From a virus: a DNA stretch of 21,729 bases. The notes under the pieces were generated by a model. The model did not search any database and had not been told where the DNA came from. It saw only the letters and a program-made list of their open reading frames with translations. Shown here one piece after another: positions 1 through 7,690 of this stretch (its first letter is position 1; every line of letters begins with the position of its first letter). The translations under genes and the position numbers were made by a program. The stretch spans positions 1 to 21,729 of the IMG/VR virus record IMGVR_UViG_3300047386_000085; one strand, given 5' to 3'.

Positions 1-15
1 TTGTCTCTTTTATAA

Positions 16-855
16 TTAAGCTGCACTACTCATTCTCCCTTCAATCTCGGACACATTGTCCTCTCCTATTGCATCGTCGCAATATGTTACTAAATCCATC
101 AACTCATAGTTTTGCAATAATGTTTCGCCATTCTGATTTAACTCTTGTATGTACTTGTATTTCCCATCAAGAGGTATATTATCATAGATAGTCATCGCAT
201 CACCATACTCACTAATAAGTTGCTCAGCTCGTTTCGGCCCAATACCACTGATTCCAGGTACGTTATCCCCTTTATCGCCAGTCAGGCACTTGAAAGAAAT
301 ATATTCTTCTGGAGAGACGTTATAATGCTCGTTCCAGTTATCTATAGTTACTTCTTTCCTTGTTACATATGAGAAGCGATTTACACTTTCTTGTATTAGT
401 AAATCCCAGTCTCGGTCACTTGATATCAGCCAAATTTCTTCTAGTCCATAATCTACTTTACGTTTTACAAGGTGGGCAGCAAGATCATCTGCCTCTACAC
501 CTTTGAAACGAAGAACTTGATAATCTTCAGCCAATAACTCTAGTGTTTCTTCATACTCTTCAAAGAAGTCAATAAATGCTTGCTTCTCTGCTTCAGTTTG
601 TGTTGCATATTTATCTTTTCGATTCTGTTTGTACTCAGGTAAAATCTCTTTTCTATAACTAGAAGATCCCCAGTCTGCCGTAATAATTATATTACCACAG
701 TTGTAAGAGTTTGCTAATGACTTTACTACTGCTACATAATCGTGTCGAAAATCTGTTCTGCCTTGATGCTTCCAACGGAATGCTAGGTTGAGTGCATCTA
801 CTATGAGTGCTGTACCTGCGTTTCCGCTCATTCTTTCTTCAAAATCAAAAGCCAC
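16..855 (-). CDS. 5'-3' exonuclease / flap endonuclease, T5 D15-like
   Basis: A structure-specific 5' nuclease that removes RNA primers and 5' flaps during phage replication. The 279-aa product has the family acidic residues: D20 in IVDALNLAFR, D61 in ADWGSSSYR, E121/D123/D124 in VEADD, D147/D149/D151 in SSDRDWD, and D194/D197 in TGDKGDN. A helix-3-turn-helix follows at about 198-214 (GISGIGPKRA). LPEYKQNR at 72-79 is the DNA-contact motif of T5 D15, and colinearity with D15 as I remember it is high over the whole length. The start used is GTG, with GGAG seven bases upstream and an 11-base overlap with the preceding resolvase-like gene. An ATG at 831 (residue 9) is an alternative with a weaker GAAG-type site. 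It is the last gene of the P1 transcription unit. Function is near certain; only the start is open. Confidence 0.95.
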   Translation of the reverse strand: MAFDFEERMSGNAGTALIVDALNLAFRWKHQGRTDFRHDYVAVVKSLANSYNCGNIIITADWGSSSYRKEILPEYKQNRKDKYATQTEAEKQAFIDFFEEYEETLELLAEDYQVLRFKGVEADDLAAHLVKRKVDYGLEEIWLISSDRDWDLLIQESVNRFSYVTRKEVTIDNWNEHYNVSPEEYISFKCLTGDKGDNVPGISGIGPKRAEQLISEYGDAMTIYDNIPLDGKYKYIQELNQNGETLLQNYELMDLVTYCDDAIGEDNVSEIEGRMSSAA

Positions 856-1288
856 CTATCCACTCCACTTCTTCTCGTAAAAAATCTTCGGCTAATAATA
901 TGTAGCAATCTAGAAACGCTATCCACATATAATCTTCTGTGGTTTCTGGCATTTCTTGTGTAGCTACAAACACCTTAGATCTATCATATTTAAAAAATAA
1001 CAAAGGCTTCTGATCTCCGCCTTCTGCTTGTATTACAATCTTTTTCCACCAACGTATAAGATTATTCGTCTTTTTAGCCGTAAATATCTTATCATTGAGC
1101 GGTGAATCTTTATAGTTTTTTACTTCGATGCAAAAATGGTTTCTCTGATTGGGGACATATAAGTCCCCTTTCAGATATTCCAATGCACCAGAAGCAGGCA
1201 CTCGTTCAAACTTTAACCCTGTGGCTTCTCGAAGCATATCTCTTACAAGATACTCGCCACGCGCTCCTTTTGCTCTCGAATCTACCAT
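845..1288 (-). CDS. Holliday junction resolvase-like PD-(D/E)XK nuclease (T5 D14 position)
   Basis: A 147-aa protein with the core of an archaeal Hjc-type / PD-(D/E)XK resolvase. It has an N-terminal GARGEYLVRDML helix with E12, the acid D42 in LKGDLYVP, and an E-x-K pair, E55 and K57, in CIEVKNYK. RVPASG at 29-34 resembles the Hjc loop before the catalytic strand. It would cut branched recombination intermediates produced by the adjacent gp46/gp47 pair. It begins with ATG two bases after the gp46-like stop, with GGAG five bases upstream, so it is translated within the same operon. Its place between the gp46-like nuclease and the flap endonuclease matches T5 D14. The fold call is strong from the motifs. 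True junction specificity is inferred; a VRR-NUC-like or general flap nuclease cannot be excluded. Confidence 0.8.
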   Translation of the reverse strand: MVDSRAKGARGEYLVRDMLREATGLKFERVPASGALEYLKGDLYVPNQRNHFCIEVKNYKDSPLNDKIFTAKKTNNLIRWWKKIVIQAEGGDQKPLLFFKYDRSKVFVATQEMPETTEDYMWIAFLDCYILLAEDFLREEVEWIGGF

Positions 1289-1290
1289 GC

Positions 1291-3081
1291 TTACTCCAAT
1301 CTGCTAATGTTTTCTTCTTTTACTACTTCAATCTTTTCTAGCAACGGATGAGACCATCCATGCGATACTAAGTAAGTATTAAGATCTTCTCGAAGTAGAA
1401 CTTCTACTAGTCTTTCTTTTCCTGCGTCATCTAGTACGCTTATTACTTCGTCCAAAAACAGTATGTTGATTTTAGACTTAGATATACTACTCATTAGCTT
1501 ACGAATTGCTAGTAGAGTTGCAGTGTTCACGCGGGCTAATTCACCCGATGAAAGAGCAAGAATGTCAATAACATTGCCTGCATCAGTGATTTGCACGTTT
1601 AATTTATCATTCGATACAATAAACTCAAGTGTAAATCTACCATCAGAGAGTTCAGCCAAATAAACATTAGCCATTTCTTCGAGCTCTCCGACAAGGTTTT
1701 CTATCTTGTAAGCTAGTAATCCGTTTGTGCTGAAAGACTTCTTCAGTATGTCCAGATTTGACTCCAACTTACGATTATTTTGTAACTTTTCCGAATATTC
1801 TTCAAGTTGTGCAAGAAACTCATCGGTCTGCTCTTGTATCACCTGTATTCGGGTATTTCGACGAGTTATTCGCTCGTTTTCTGCTCCGATTCTTGAAAGT
1901 TCTTCTTTTGACTCTCGTAAGCGCCTTTGCACGTCTGACAGCCTACTCTCAAGCTCTTGCTGATCCAGCAAATCCGTCTGCAAACTGCGATCGATGCTTC
2001 TGTACAAATCTTCCCAATCTTTTTGCATCTGCTGATTCCGTTCATAGTCAGCATTTTCAGATTTGATGTCGCTAATTTGTCGTTGAAGATCTTTAACTCT
2101 TCCTGTAGCTTCTTCATATTTAGCCTCTTCTGCTTCTTTCATAGCTTTTTCAGCAGAGCTGTCAAGCGGCCCACCGCAGGTTGGACAAGTGTCCCGAATA
2201 TCTCCTAATTGCTTGATAATTCGTTGAGCACCCGTAGCGGCTGCTTTCTCAGATCCTAGTTCTGACTGTAAATCATCGTAAGATCTATACTGTGCTGTCG
2301 AGGAATTGACTGCACTAATGTCAATGGACTCGAGTTGCTTTTTGTATACATTGTTGTTTTGAATTTTTTTATTTTTTTCCGAAATATTTTCAATTTCTAT
2401 CGTAAGTGAACGTAAAGTCTTTTCATCTTTAGATGTATCAATTTCTAAATCCAACAAGGGTAGTATGGATGTATCACTCAATTTATTATCTTCTAACCAC
2501 TTTTCAACAGTTGCAAGTTTCCCTGCTATTGTAGTTGACGTAGAAGTTACCTCTTTTGAAGCACTTTTAAATAATTCAAATAATTCAACATACTTTTCTA
2601 GGTGTAACAAATCAATAAGAAACTTCTTACGGTTTGCATCTGTAGCAGTCAAAAACTGTAAACTCGCATTTGTATTTTGATATACTAGCTGAGAGAAAGT
2701 TTTAAAATCTACACCGATTACTTCTTGTAGAGTCTTATAAGTATTTGTAGCCGTATGGCTGGAAATATCTTCGCCATTACACTCTAGTTTTACTTTGATA
2801 TTGTTTTTACGATTTATTGTTATTTCGTATCTATCTGTGTCCTTTGTAAAAGACAAATAGATATTGTAACCATTATTAACATAACGGTTGGGAATGTCTG
2901 CTTTTTTGATCCCTTTTGAGTTTTTATTAAACAACGCCTCTTCTATAATCAAAGGTATAGACGACTTGCCCATACCGTTTGTTCCCAAAATCTGGGTTAC
3001 TGTGTTGTCGTCTAAATGTAACTCATTACCAGAACCATAACTAAAGCAGTTATCCCATCTCAACGTTTGTAGTGTAATCAT
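1291..3081 (-). CDS. SbcC/Rad50-like recombination nuclease subunit (T4 gp46, T5 D13)
   Basis: The ATPase subunit of the phage Mre11-Rad50 type complex, acting with the neighbouring gp47-like phosphoesterase in DNA end processing and recombination-dependent replication. The 596-aa protein shows Walker A GTNGMGKSS at 33-41 and long coiled-coil stretches at about 165-290 and 310-455. Between them is a CPTC zinc hook at 299-302. The ABC signature LSSGELARVN is at 510-519, Walker B ILFLDE at 540-545, and the switch histidine H574 is in LVSHG. The length is close to T4 gp46 and much shorter than cellular SbcC because the coils are short. The start overlaps the end of the gp47-like gene by 32 bases, and its SD is weak (AGGCAC), suggesting translational coupling. 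All catalytic motifs are intact. Confidence 0.96.
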   Translation of the reverse strand: MITLQTLRWDNCFSYGSGNELHLDDNTVTQILGTNGMGKSSIPLIIEEALFNKNSKGIKKADIPNRYVNNGYNIYLSFTKDTDRYEITINRKNNIKVKLECNGEDISSHTATNTYKTLQEVIGVDFKTFSQLVYQNTNASLQFLTATDANRKKFLIDLLHLEKYVELFELFKSASKEVTSTSTTIAGKLATVEKWLEDNKLSDTSILPLLDLEIDTSKDEKTLRSLTIEIENISEKNKKIQNNNVYKKQLESIDISAVNSSTAQYRSYDDLQSELGSEKAAATGAQRIIKQLGDIRDTCPTCGGPLDSSAEKAMKEAEEAKYEEATGRVKDLQRQISDIKSENADYERNQQMQKDWEDLYRSIDRSLQTDLLDQQELESRLSDVQRRLRESKEELSRIGAENERITRRNTRIQVIQEQTDEFLAQLEEYSEKLQNNRKLESNLDILKKSFSTNGLLAYKIENLVGELEEMANVYLAELSDGRFTLEFIVSNDKLNVQITDAGNVIDILALSSGELARVNTATLLAIRKLMSSISKSKINILFLDEVISVLDDAGKERLVEVLLREDLNTYLVSHGWSHPLLEKIEVVKEENISRLE

Positions 3082-4009
3082 TGTATGTGCCTATTATGTC
3101 TGGTATTTTATCAGGATTAATTTCAAGTATATAAGCCAGGTACTCTGATAACTCTTCTTGTATGGACATTTCTTTATCCATAATGAGTGTAGCTTCTGAC
3201 TTTCTTTTTACTACTTTTTTATCCAACAGCTCTGAGTTCTTTACTGTTGCAAGGTCTTGTATATCTCCTTCTATCTCATAGATAGTATGGTCGTAGTCTG
3301 TAGGTATCATATCATCTTCTGTTACTACTGTTTTACGCAATAGCTGAGGAAGGCGAAACTCTTCCCACATCCAATCCCAGTTATTTTCATTAATCAATAG
3401 ATACCCGGTTTTTACCTTTGTTCTATGAAATGACGTAGTCATGGGACTGCCTGGATATACAATATTTCTTTGTGTATTACTGTGACTATGTAAGTCTCCT
3501 GCGAATACGACAGGGAAATCTTCTAGTAAGTCTAGGTCGATCTCTGGTTTAACGTGTGGTGGAATCTCTCCTCGGACATGGGTGAACAAGGGCTGACTCT
3601 TATCAAAGTGATCTATAGCACCTTTTCTGTGCAGATCAGCGTAGGGCAATATGCCGTAGCCTAAATCGTTGTCTATATACGATATATCTACTATATTTAT
3701 AAGAGGGTTAATATCTCTGGATACTTGTTTAAGCTGTGTAAAGAACGTCTTGTTCTTCTTTGTAGCTTCATGGTTCCCATCATAAATAATAGTTGGAATC
3801 TTTACTCCACGAATAAACTTGAAGTAAAGTTCCAACTCTTCCATATTCGGGAGACGATCAAAGAGATCGCCCCCGATTATGTGCATATTACACTCTTTCT
3901 CTAACTCATAGATCTGGTCAAAGAACATTTGATAACGGTTTGTAGCCCACTTGACTGGGACATTTTTCTGACCCAGTTTTATGTGCCAGTCTGCCGTAAA
4001 GAGAATCAT
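3050..4009 (-). CDS. SbcD/Mre11-like phosphoesterase (T4 gp47, T5 D12)
   Basis: The calcineurin-like nuclease subunit paired with the downstream SbcC-like gene. The 319-aa protein carries the metallophosphoesterase motifs in order: D7 and H9 in TADWHIK, GGDLFDR at 46-52, YDGNHE at 76-81, H144, and GDLHSHS at 171-177 followed by YPGSP at 185-189. This is the standard two-metal Mre11 active site. The C-terminal 100 residues would hold the ATPase-binding region. It begins four bases before the SSB stop (ATGA overlap) and ends 32 bases inside the gp46-like gene. The three recombination genes are therefore translationally linked. No motif appears damaged. Confidence 0.96.
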   Translation of the reverse strand: MILFTADWHIKLGQKNVPVKWATNRYQMFFDQIYELEKECNMHIIGGDLFDRLPNMEELELYFKFIRGVKIPTIIYDGNHEATKKNKTFFTQLKQVSRDINPLINIVDISYIDNDLGYGILPYADLHRKGAIDHFDKSQPLFTHVRGEIPPHVKPEIDLDLLEDFPVVFAGDLHSHSNTQRNIVYPGSPMTTSFHRTKVKTGYLLINENNWDWMWEEFRLPQLLRKTVVTEDDMIPTDYDHTIYEIEGDIQDLATVKNSELLDKKVVKRKSEATLIMDKEMSIQEELSEYLAYILEINPDKIPDIIGTYNDYTTNVEMG

Positions 4010-4632
4010 CCTACATTAAACTCTTCGTCAAGTAACTCGTCATCTGCTTCGTTAGCTGCACCACGAACACGATCAAGAAGCTCTTTCTGAGCGTCAGGTG
4101 TTGGGCGTGACATTACATCATCCATAGATTTTAGATCAGCAACTAAGGCACGCTCTTCGTCTGTTAATGGACGAGGCTTGCACTTCAATGCTTGTAGTTG
4201 ATATTCAACATTGTAAGGCAAGGGCCCAGTCTTGACGCGTTTGAAACAAATGTCCCAACCAGTATCAGGATCAGTAGGATCACCTAGATCTTCGGCAGCA
4301 GTAATAATTTGTTCCCACAATTTTTTCTTGAGGTTTACAACTTTTACTTTATCGCCTTCAATGCACTGTGTAGCATAGCTCCACCCACATTTAAGATCAG
4401 GATAGTACTCTCGTACCCAGTCTTTTTCTACGTTGTTGAATCGTTCGGAATTTCTATCAAAAGATAGACACTCCATTGGAATATTTTTATCGTTCTCGCC
4501 TTTGATCCAGTAAACATAGCGTGCAAGAATGTCGCCAACTACGCGCATTTTATTGTCGCCGTCTACGTATTGAAAGGTGTCGATTGATGATTTTTGGGCT
4601 CCGCCCGTTTGTTTGTTAAATGATAATGCCAT
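4006..4632 (-). CDS. Single-stranded DNA-binding protein, gp32-like
   Basis: A 208-aa protein that most likely coats ssDNA at the fork. The evidence is pattern-level. A central basic and aromatic region (KVKVVNLKKKLWEQI followed by WDICFKRVKTG) resembles the gp32 OB fold around its KIWDKI helix. The C-terminal tail is strongly acidic (EADDELLDEEF), as in SSBs that recruit replication partners by their tails. The CxxC/H zinc site of T4 gp32 is not seen, so this is a zinc-free variant. It sits between a small unknown gene and gp47. Its start codon overlaps the upstream stop by one base (TAATG), and it ends in an ATGA overlap with gp47. The SSB role also fits as the one replisome component otherwise missing from the window. 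The alternative is an unrelated acidic-tailed protein. Confidence 0.72.
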   Translation of the reverse strand: MALSFNKQTGGAQKSSIDTFQYVDGDNKMRVVGDILARYVYWIKGENDKNIPMECLSFDRNSERFNNVEKDWVREYYPDLKCGWSYATQCIEGDKVKVVNLKKKLWEQIITAAEDLGDPTDPDTGWDICFKRVKTGPLPYNVEYQLQALKCKPRPLTDEERALVADLKSMDDVMSRPTPDAQKELLDRVRGAANEADDELLDEEFNVG

Positions 4633-5033
4633 TAGTGTAAGGTCTCCAAAGTGGCTTCTTCATAGATAAAGGTAATTTCATCCTCTAATACTATGAGTAG
4701 TCTGTTGTCTTTAATGTCATCCAAATCCACAGGACAATGTAGTGGATCTAGCGTCGTTTTATTTGATGCATAGTAGTCTGACAGGCTTCGTAGAGAAGCG
4801 AGTGCATAATACATACATATTTCTTTTTGCTCATACTTATAAGAGTGGTACAGAAGAAACTCTGGGTGTACCAGAAAGGAGTTGCCTGAAAAGTTTTTCT
4901 GAGAAAATTTATAGATAGGGTCATACTTGTTTTTAGGGATTGAACCCCTAATAAGCATCTCCATAATCATATTACAATTATAGATGCTACCAGCCGCCGT
5001 ATCGAAAACCTTCTTCCAATCAAATAAGAGCAT
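4632..5033 (-). CDS. Hypothetical protein, first gene of the P1 unit
   Basis: A 133-aa protein of no family I can name. It begins with an aromatic and basic segment (LLFDWKKVFDTA), has three closely spaced methionines at 22-26, and a tyrosine-rich middle (YHSYKYEQKEICMYYAL). It ends in an acidic stretch (VLEDEITFIYEEATLE). There is no signal peptide or membrane segment. The ATG lies only two bases after the TATAAT of promoter P1, so a transcript from P1 would begin at or inside the first codons. Either the mRNA is leaderless, or translation depends on longer readthrough mRNA, or it starts at M22-M26. No Shine-Dalgarno sequence is visible before any of these. It overlaps the SSB gene by one base, suggesting a replication-linked role, which is inference only. 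Confidence 0.75.
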   Translation of the reverse strand: MLLFDWKKVFDTAAGSIYNCNMIMEMLIRGSIPKNKYDPIYKFSQKNFSGNSFLVHPEFLLYHSYKYEQKEICMYYALASLRSLSDYYASNKTTLDPLHCPVDLDDIKDNRLLIVLEDEITFIYEEATLETLH

Positions 5034-5035
5034 AT

Positions 5036-5075
5036 ATTATACCGAAGTTTAAGTAAGTTGTCAAGAAATATTTTT
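5036..5075 (-). promoter_or_regulatory. Promoter P1 (sigma-70 type) upstream of the 133-aa gene and SSB
   Basis: Read on the minus strand, TTGACA (5064-5059) and TATAAT (5041-5036) are separated by exactly 17 bases. An A-rich stretch (AAAAAAATATTTC) precedes the -35 element. It belongs to a family of six such promoters in the window. The whole element fits in the 42-base gap after the SF2 helicase stop. The -10 box ends two bases before the next ATG, leaving no room for an ordinary leader. Confidence 0.9.
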
Positions 5076-6359
5076 TTAAAGGTATTTCATGTTCCAGCCT
5101 TGTTTCATATAAAATCCAACCCTATTAGAAGCCTGCTTGCGAGCAGTATTCCCTTTGAGGTGAATATCAATGATGACTGGATCAATCTTACCTTCCTTTT
5201 TACGAATTACCCTGCCCACTAGCTGCGTGAGTAAGGGTTCATTGTTTACAGGTGTACCAAGTATAAGACAGCTTAGCGTGTCTACTGATATACCCTCTGA
5301 GAAAATTGCCTGCGTTCCGTAGAGAACCTCTTTATCCCCGTAGAGAATTTCTTCTACAAGCGTTTCTCGATCTTCGTGAGATACTTCACCAGTTACACAA
5401 ATTGCTTTGTCTCCAGTGAGTTCTGCACATCTTTTCAAAAAGCTAACACGATCACTTACTACTAGCACTTTATGCCCTCTTGCGGCGTAGGCCGCGGCAA
5501 GCATACTTATTGTATGTTGATACTCTTCATCAGTAGCTAGTTTTGTTACTCTGTTAGCCCAGGGGATCTTTGCACCATCCATGAAACGAATCTCTGATGG
5601 TACAATATGTACTGTAGGGGTCATATAGTTTTCTTTAGGTGGTTTAAAAAGAGTATTACCAAAGTAATCTCTGAACACAACGTGCTTTCCATCCTTTCTT
5701 TCTATAGTGCCTGATAGACCAATCTTATATCTACAGTAATTTGTATCTAAAAGTTTACTAAAGGTGGGACTACTAACGTGGTGCATCTCATCAAGTATGA
5801 TAGTTCCAAATTCCTTACGAATCTTCTCGATATTGCGGTATAAAGTCTGAGTATTGCCAATCACGATAGGAGCGTCAATTTCAAATCTACCACTGCCTAT
5901 GATGCCTGGTTCAAAACCATAGACTTTCTTTACTTCTTTTGCCCACTGATTTCGCAGAGGGACAGTATGGGTAATAACAAGAGTCTTTTGACCTAGCTTG
6001 CCTGCGATTGCAAGACCTGTAAATGTCTTACCCCAACTGACCCATGCGTTAATTATACTATTGTCTTCGATTTCATCATAGACCTTCTTTTGGCTGGGTC
6101 GTAACTCAAACTTAAATTCAGGAAAGTCCACAGGTTTGTTCACTCGCTTATCGACTATTTCGTAGTGCGCCGGTATCAAATCCGTGCGTCCTATTGGTAG
6201 TGATACTAACCCGTTACGAATAATGCCCATATTCTTAATGATCTGGGGCGGATCTAAAGGGTTGTGCGTAGGGATTGAATATGTAAGCTCTTTGTCGATC
6301 TTCTCTTGGAGATCAGCACCGCATTCCATATAAATTCTGTGGCTTATGACTGCCTTCAT
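5076..6359 (-). CDS. SF2 DNA helicase, UvsW / T5 D10-like
   Basis: An ATP-dependent branch-migrating or unwinding helicase of the UvsW/RecG-like SF2 group, expected to act on recombination intermediates and stalled forks. The 427-aa protein has a Q-like LRPSQKK at 87-92 and motif I at 104-113. Motif II is DEMH at 190-193 (DExH type), motif III is LSGT at 215-218, and motif IV is VSDRVSFLKR at 301-310. Motif V lies around EGISVD and motif VI is QLVGRVIRK at 379-387. The P-loop is unusual: it reads AWVSWGKT rather than GxGKT, with bulky residues where glycines are normal but the lysine and threonine kept. The N-terminal 85 residues form a small accessory domain, as in UvsW. It starts in an ATGA overlap with the PhoH gene. 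Family is certain; ATPase strength is open. Confidence 0.92.
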   Translation of the reverse strand: MKAVISHRIYMECGADLQEKIDKELTYSIPTHNPLDPPQIIKNMGIIRNGLVSLPIGRTDLIPAHYEIVDKRVNKPVDFPEFKFELRPSQKKVYDEIEDNSIINAWVSWGKTFTGLAIAGKLGQKTLVITHTVPLRNQWAKEVKKVYGFEPGIIGSGRFEIDAPIVIGNTQTLYRNIEKIRKEFGTIILDEMHHVSSPTFSKLLDTNYCRYKIGLSGTIERKDGKHVVFRDYFGNTLFKPPKENYMTPTVHIVPSEIRFMDGAKIPWANRVTKLATDEEYQHTISMLAAAYAARGHKVLVVSDRVSFLKRCAELTGDKAICVTGEVSHEDRETLVEEILYGDKEVLYGTQAIFSEGISVDTLSCLILGTPVNNEPLLTQLVGRVIRKKEGKIDPVIIDIHLKGNTARKQASNRVGFYMKQGWNMKYL

Positions 6360-7015
6360 AGATTAAGTTCATTCTTAGCAATAATATAAGTTTTGACAAA
6401 CTCGGATCGCACAATGTCTTCAACCTCAAACTCAACAAAGTCGAATAGACCCATACGCTTTAGAACTTGAAAGAAATCTTTTATTCCGTTTCCTCTCAAA
6501 TCAGCTTGCCGGAAATCTCCACAAAATATAACTCTACAGTTCTCACCCATACGAGTAATAATAGAGTCTAGTTCGTGAAAGGACATATTTTGGCACTCAT
6601 CAATTAAGATTACAGCATCTCGTAGAGTTATACCTCGAATAAACGAAGTAGTCATAAACTCTACTAAATTTTTTTGTTTAAGTATTTCGTAAGCATCTCC
6701 ACGACTAAACAAGTCGTTTGCAATATCCTTATAAGGCTCTTCATAAACAGAGGCTTTCTCTTTCTCTGTACCTGGCAGAAACCCGATATCTCTCGTAGGT
6801 ACTGCACTTCGTATAATTACTAGCTTTTGATGCTCTCCCTTTGTCATATCATCGAATGCTAGATATGAGGAGATGAAAGTTTTACCTGTACCTGCAAGTC
6901 CATGCAGTACAAGATTTTTACTTGACTCAAATGCTGTTAGTTGGTTACGTGTTAAAGGTTCTATCTCTCTTAGGTCAAAATTTACACCTGCAAGAGTTTT
7001 ACGTCTTTTAGCCAT
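6356..7015 (-). CDS. phoH: PhoH-family P-loop ATPase
   Basis: A 219-aa PhoH-like ATPase, common in marine phages. The exact phage role is unsettled and may be RNA-related, since cellular PhoH proteins are tied to RNA metabolism. Walker A is GLAGTGKT at 39-46. Walker B is VILIDECQNM, then a sensor-like VIFCGDFRQAD, which is typical of the family. I use the ATG at 7015 (MAKRRKTLAG) because it follows the preceding stop by one base. The frame stays open upstream to 7117, with an in-frame ATG at 7063 (MSTQTRN) that would overlap the preceding gene by 47 bases. Neither start has a strong SD. The 3' end overlaps the SF2 helicase by four bases, so the two are coupled within the polymerase operon. 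Confidence 0.92.
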   Translation of the reverse strand: MAKRRKTLAGVNFDLREIEPLTRNQLTAFESSKNLVLHGLAGTGKTFISSYLAFDDMTKGEHQKLVIIRSAVPTRDIGFLPGTEKEKASVYEEPYKDIANDLFSRGDAYEILKQKNLVEFMTTSFIRGITLRDAVILIDECQNMSFHELDSIITRMGENCRVIFCGDFRQADLRGNGIKDFFQVLKRMGLFDFVEFEVEDIVRSEFVKTYIIAKNELNL

Positions 7016-7016
7016 A

Positions 7017-7511
7017 TTATACTTTTCTTCTAGTGTCTTTGAGTTTCTCGTCTGAGTACTCATAAAGCATCCACGGTATTCCATGTAGATGCAGAACCCC
7101 TGCCCATGATTTTTCATCTTCGGGAGGGCGTGGTACGGTGAAAGGAGCGTTGTGCCCCTTTACCCATATTAGTGTCGCATATTCCTTACGCTCTACTTTT
7201 TTAATCTTCATATATTTGAGAGGTACTAGCTTAGTCTTTTCGTAAATAAAAGGCTTGCCTTTGCTATCTACGAAATAAGGAGTTGTCTGCTTCATGAGTC
7301 CGTTCGGGGCAGTAACAGCTTTCTTTAACTCATACTTATCTTTAAAAGGAGTCTGCATACGTCTAGCTCCAATGGTAGTACCCATCTGATTATAGTCATC
7401 TACCAACTTACCTTCACAGAATAATAGTCCGTCTGTAGTTTCCCAGTTTCCTGAGTCCATCAAGAATGCAGGAAAAGTAATCCTTGTAAAGTCTCTAAAT
7501 GTAATTATCAT
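7017..7511 (-). CDS. Hypothetical protein in the replication operon
   Basis: A 164-aa protein with no motif I recognise. It is mixed alpha/beta in character, rich in K, P and aromatic residues (FTRITFPAFLMDSGNW near the N terminus, WVKGHNAPFTVPRPPEDEKSW near residue 125). It has no membrane segment, signal peptide or catalytic signature. The ATG at 7511 lies two bases after the stop of the 58-aa gene, and its own stop lies one base before the PhoH start. This places it firmly in the primase-polymerase-PhoH-helicase operon. A replisome accessory role is a guess from position only. Confidence 0.8.
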   Translation of the reverse strand: MIITFRDFTRITFPAFLMDSGNWETTDGLLFCEGKLVDDYNQMGTTIGARRMQTPFKDKYELKKAVTAPNGLMKQTTPYFVDSKGKPFIYEKTKLVPLKYMKIKKVERKEYATLIWVKGHNAPFTVPRPPEDEKSWAGVLHLHGIPWMLYEYSDEKLKDTRRKV

Positions 7512-7513
7512 AC

Positions 7514-7690
7514 TTATTCAGCTAAACCTAGCTTTGCTTCTGTGTCTAGTATTTGCTGGGATGCTTCTACCCACCTCTCAACAGTGGGATTATAATCTGT
7601 TCGATCTTGAAAGTTGTCTACAACCCACTGAGCCATATTTTTACCTTTTCCATGGGGCGATAACAACCATATTAAACTTGTGTCTGTCAT
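7514..7690 (-). CDS. Small hypothetical protein, 58 aa, between polymerase and the 164-aa gene
   Basis: A short open frame fills the space between the polymerase and the next gene. Its ATG (7690-7688) overlaps the polymerase stop in an ATGA tetranucleotide, and its TAA ends two bases before the next ATG. The overlap at one end and the tight fit at the other argue that it is translated. The 58-residue product starts MTDTSLIWLL, has a short basic loop (HGKGKN) and an acidic C-terminal helix (VERWVEASQQILDTEAKLGLAE is its tail region in part). It has no known family, signal or membrane segment. The role is unknown. Confidence 0.72.
   Translation of the reverse strand: MTDTSLIWLLSPHGKGKNMAQWVVDNFQDRTDYNPTVERWVEASQQILDTEAKLGLAE

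Noticed and set aside
1866-2117. Minus-strand frame of 83 aa inside the gp46-like gene
   Set aside because: It is an alternate-frame shadow in a lysine-rich coiled-coil region, with no start signals.
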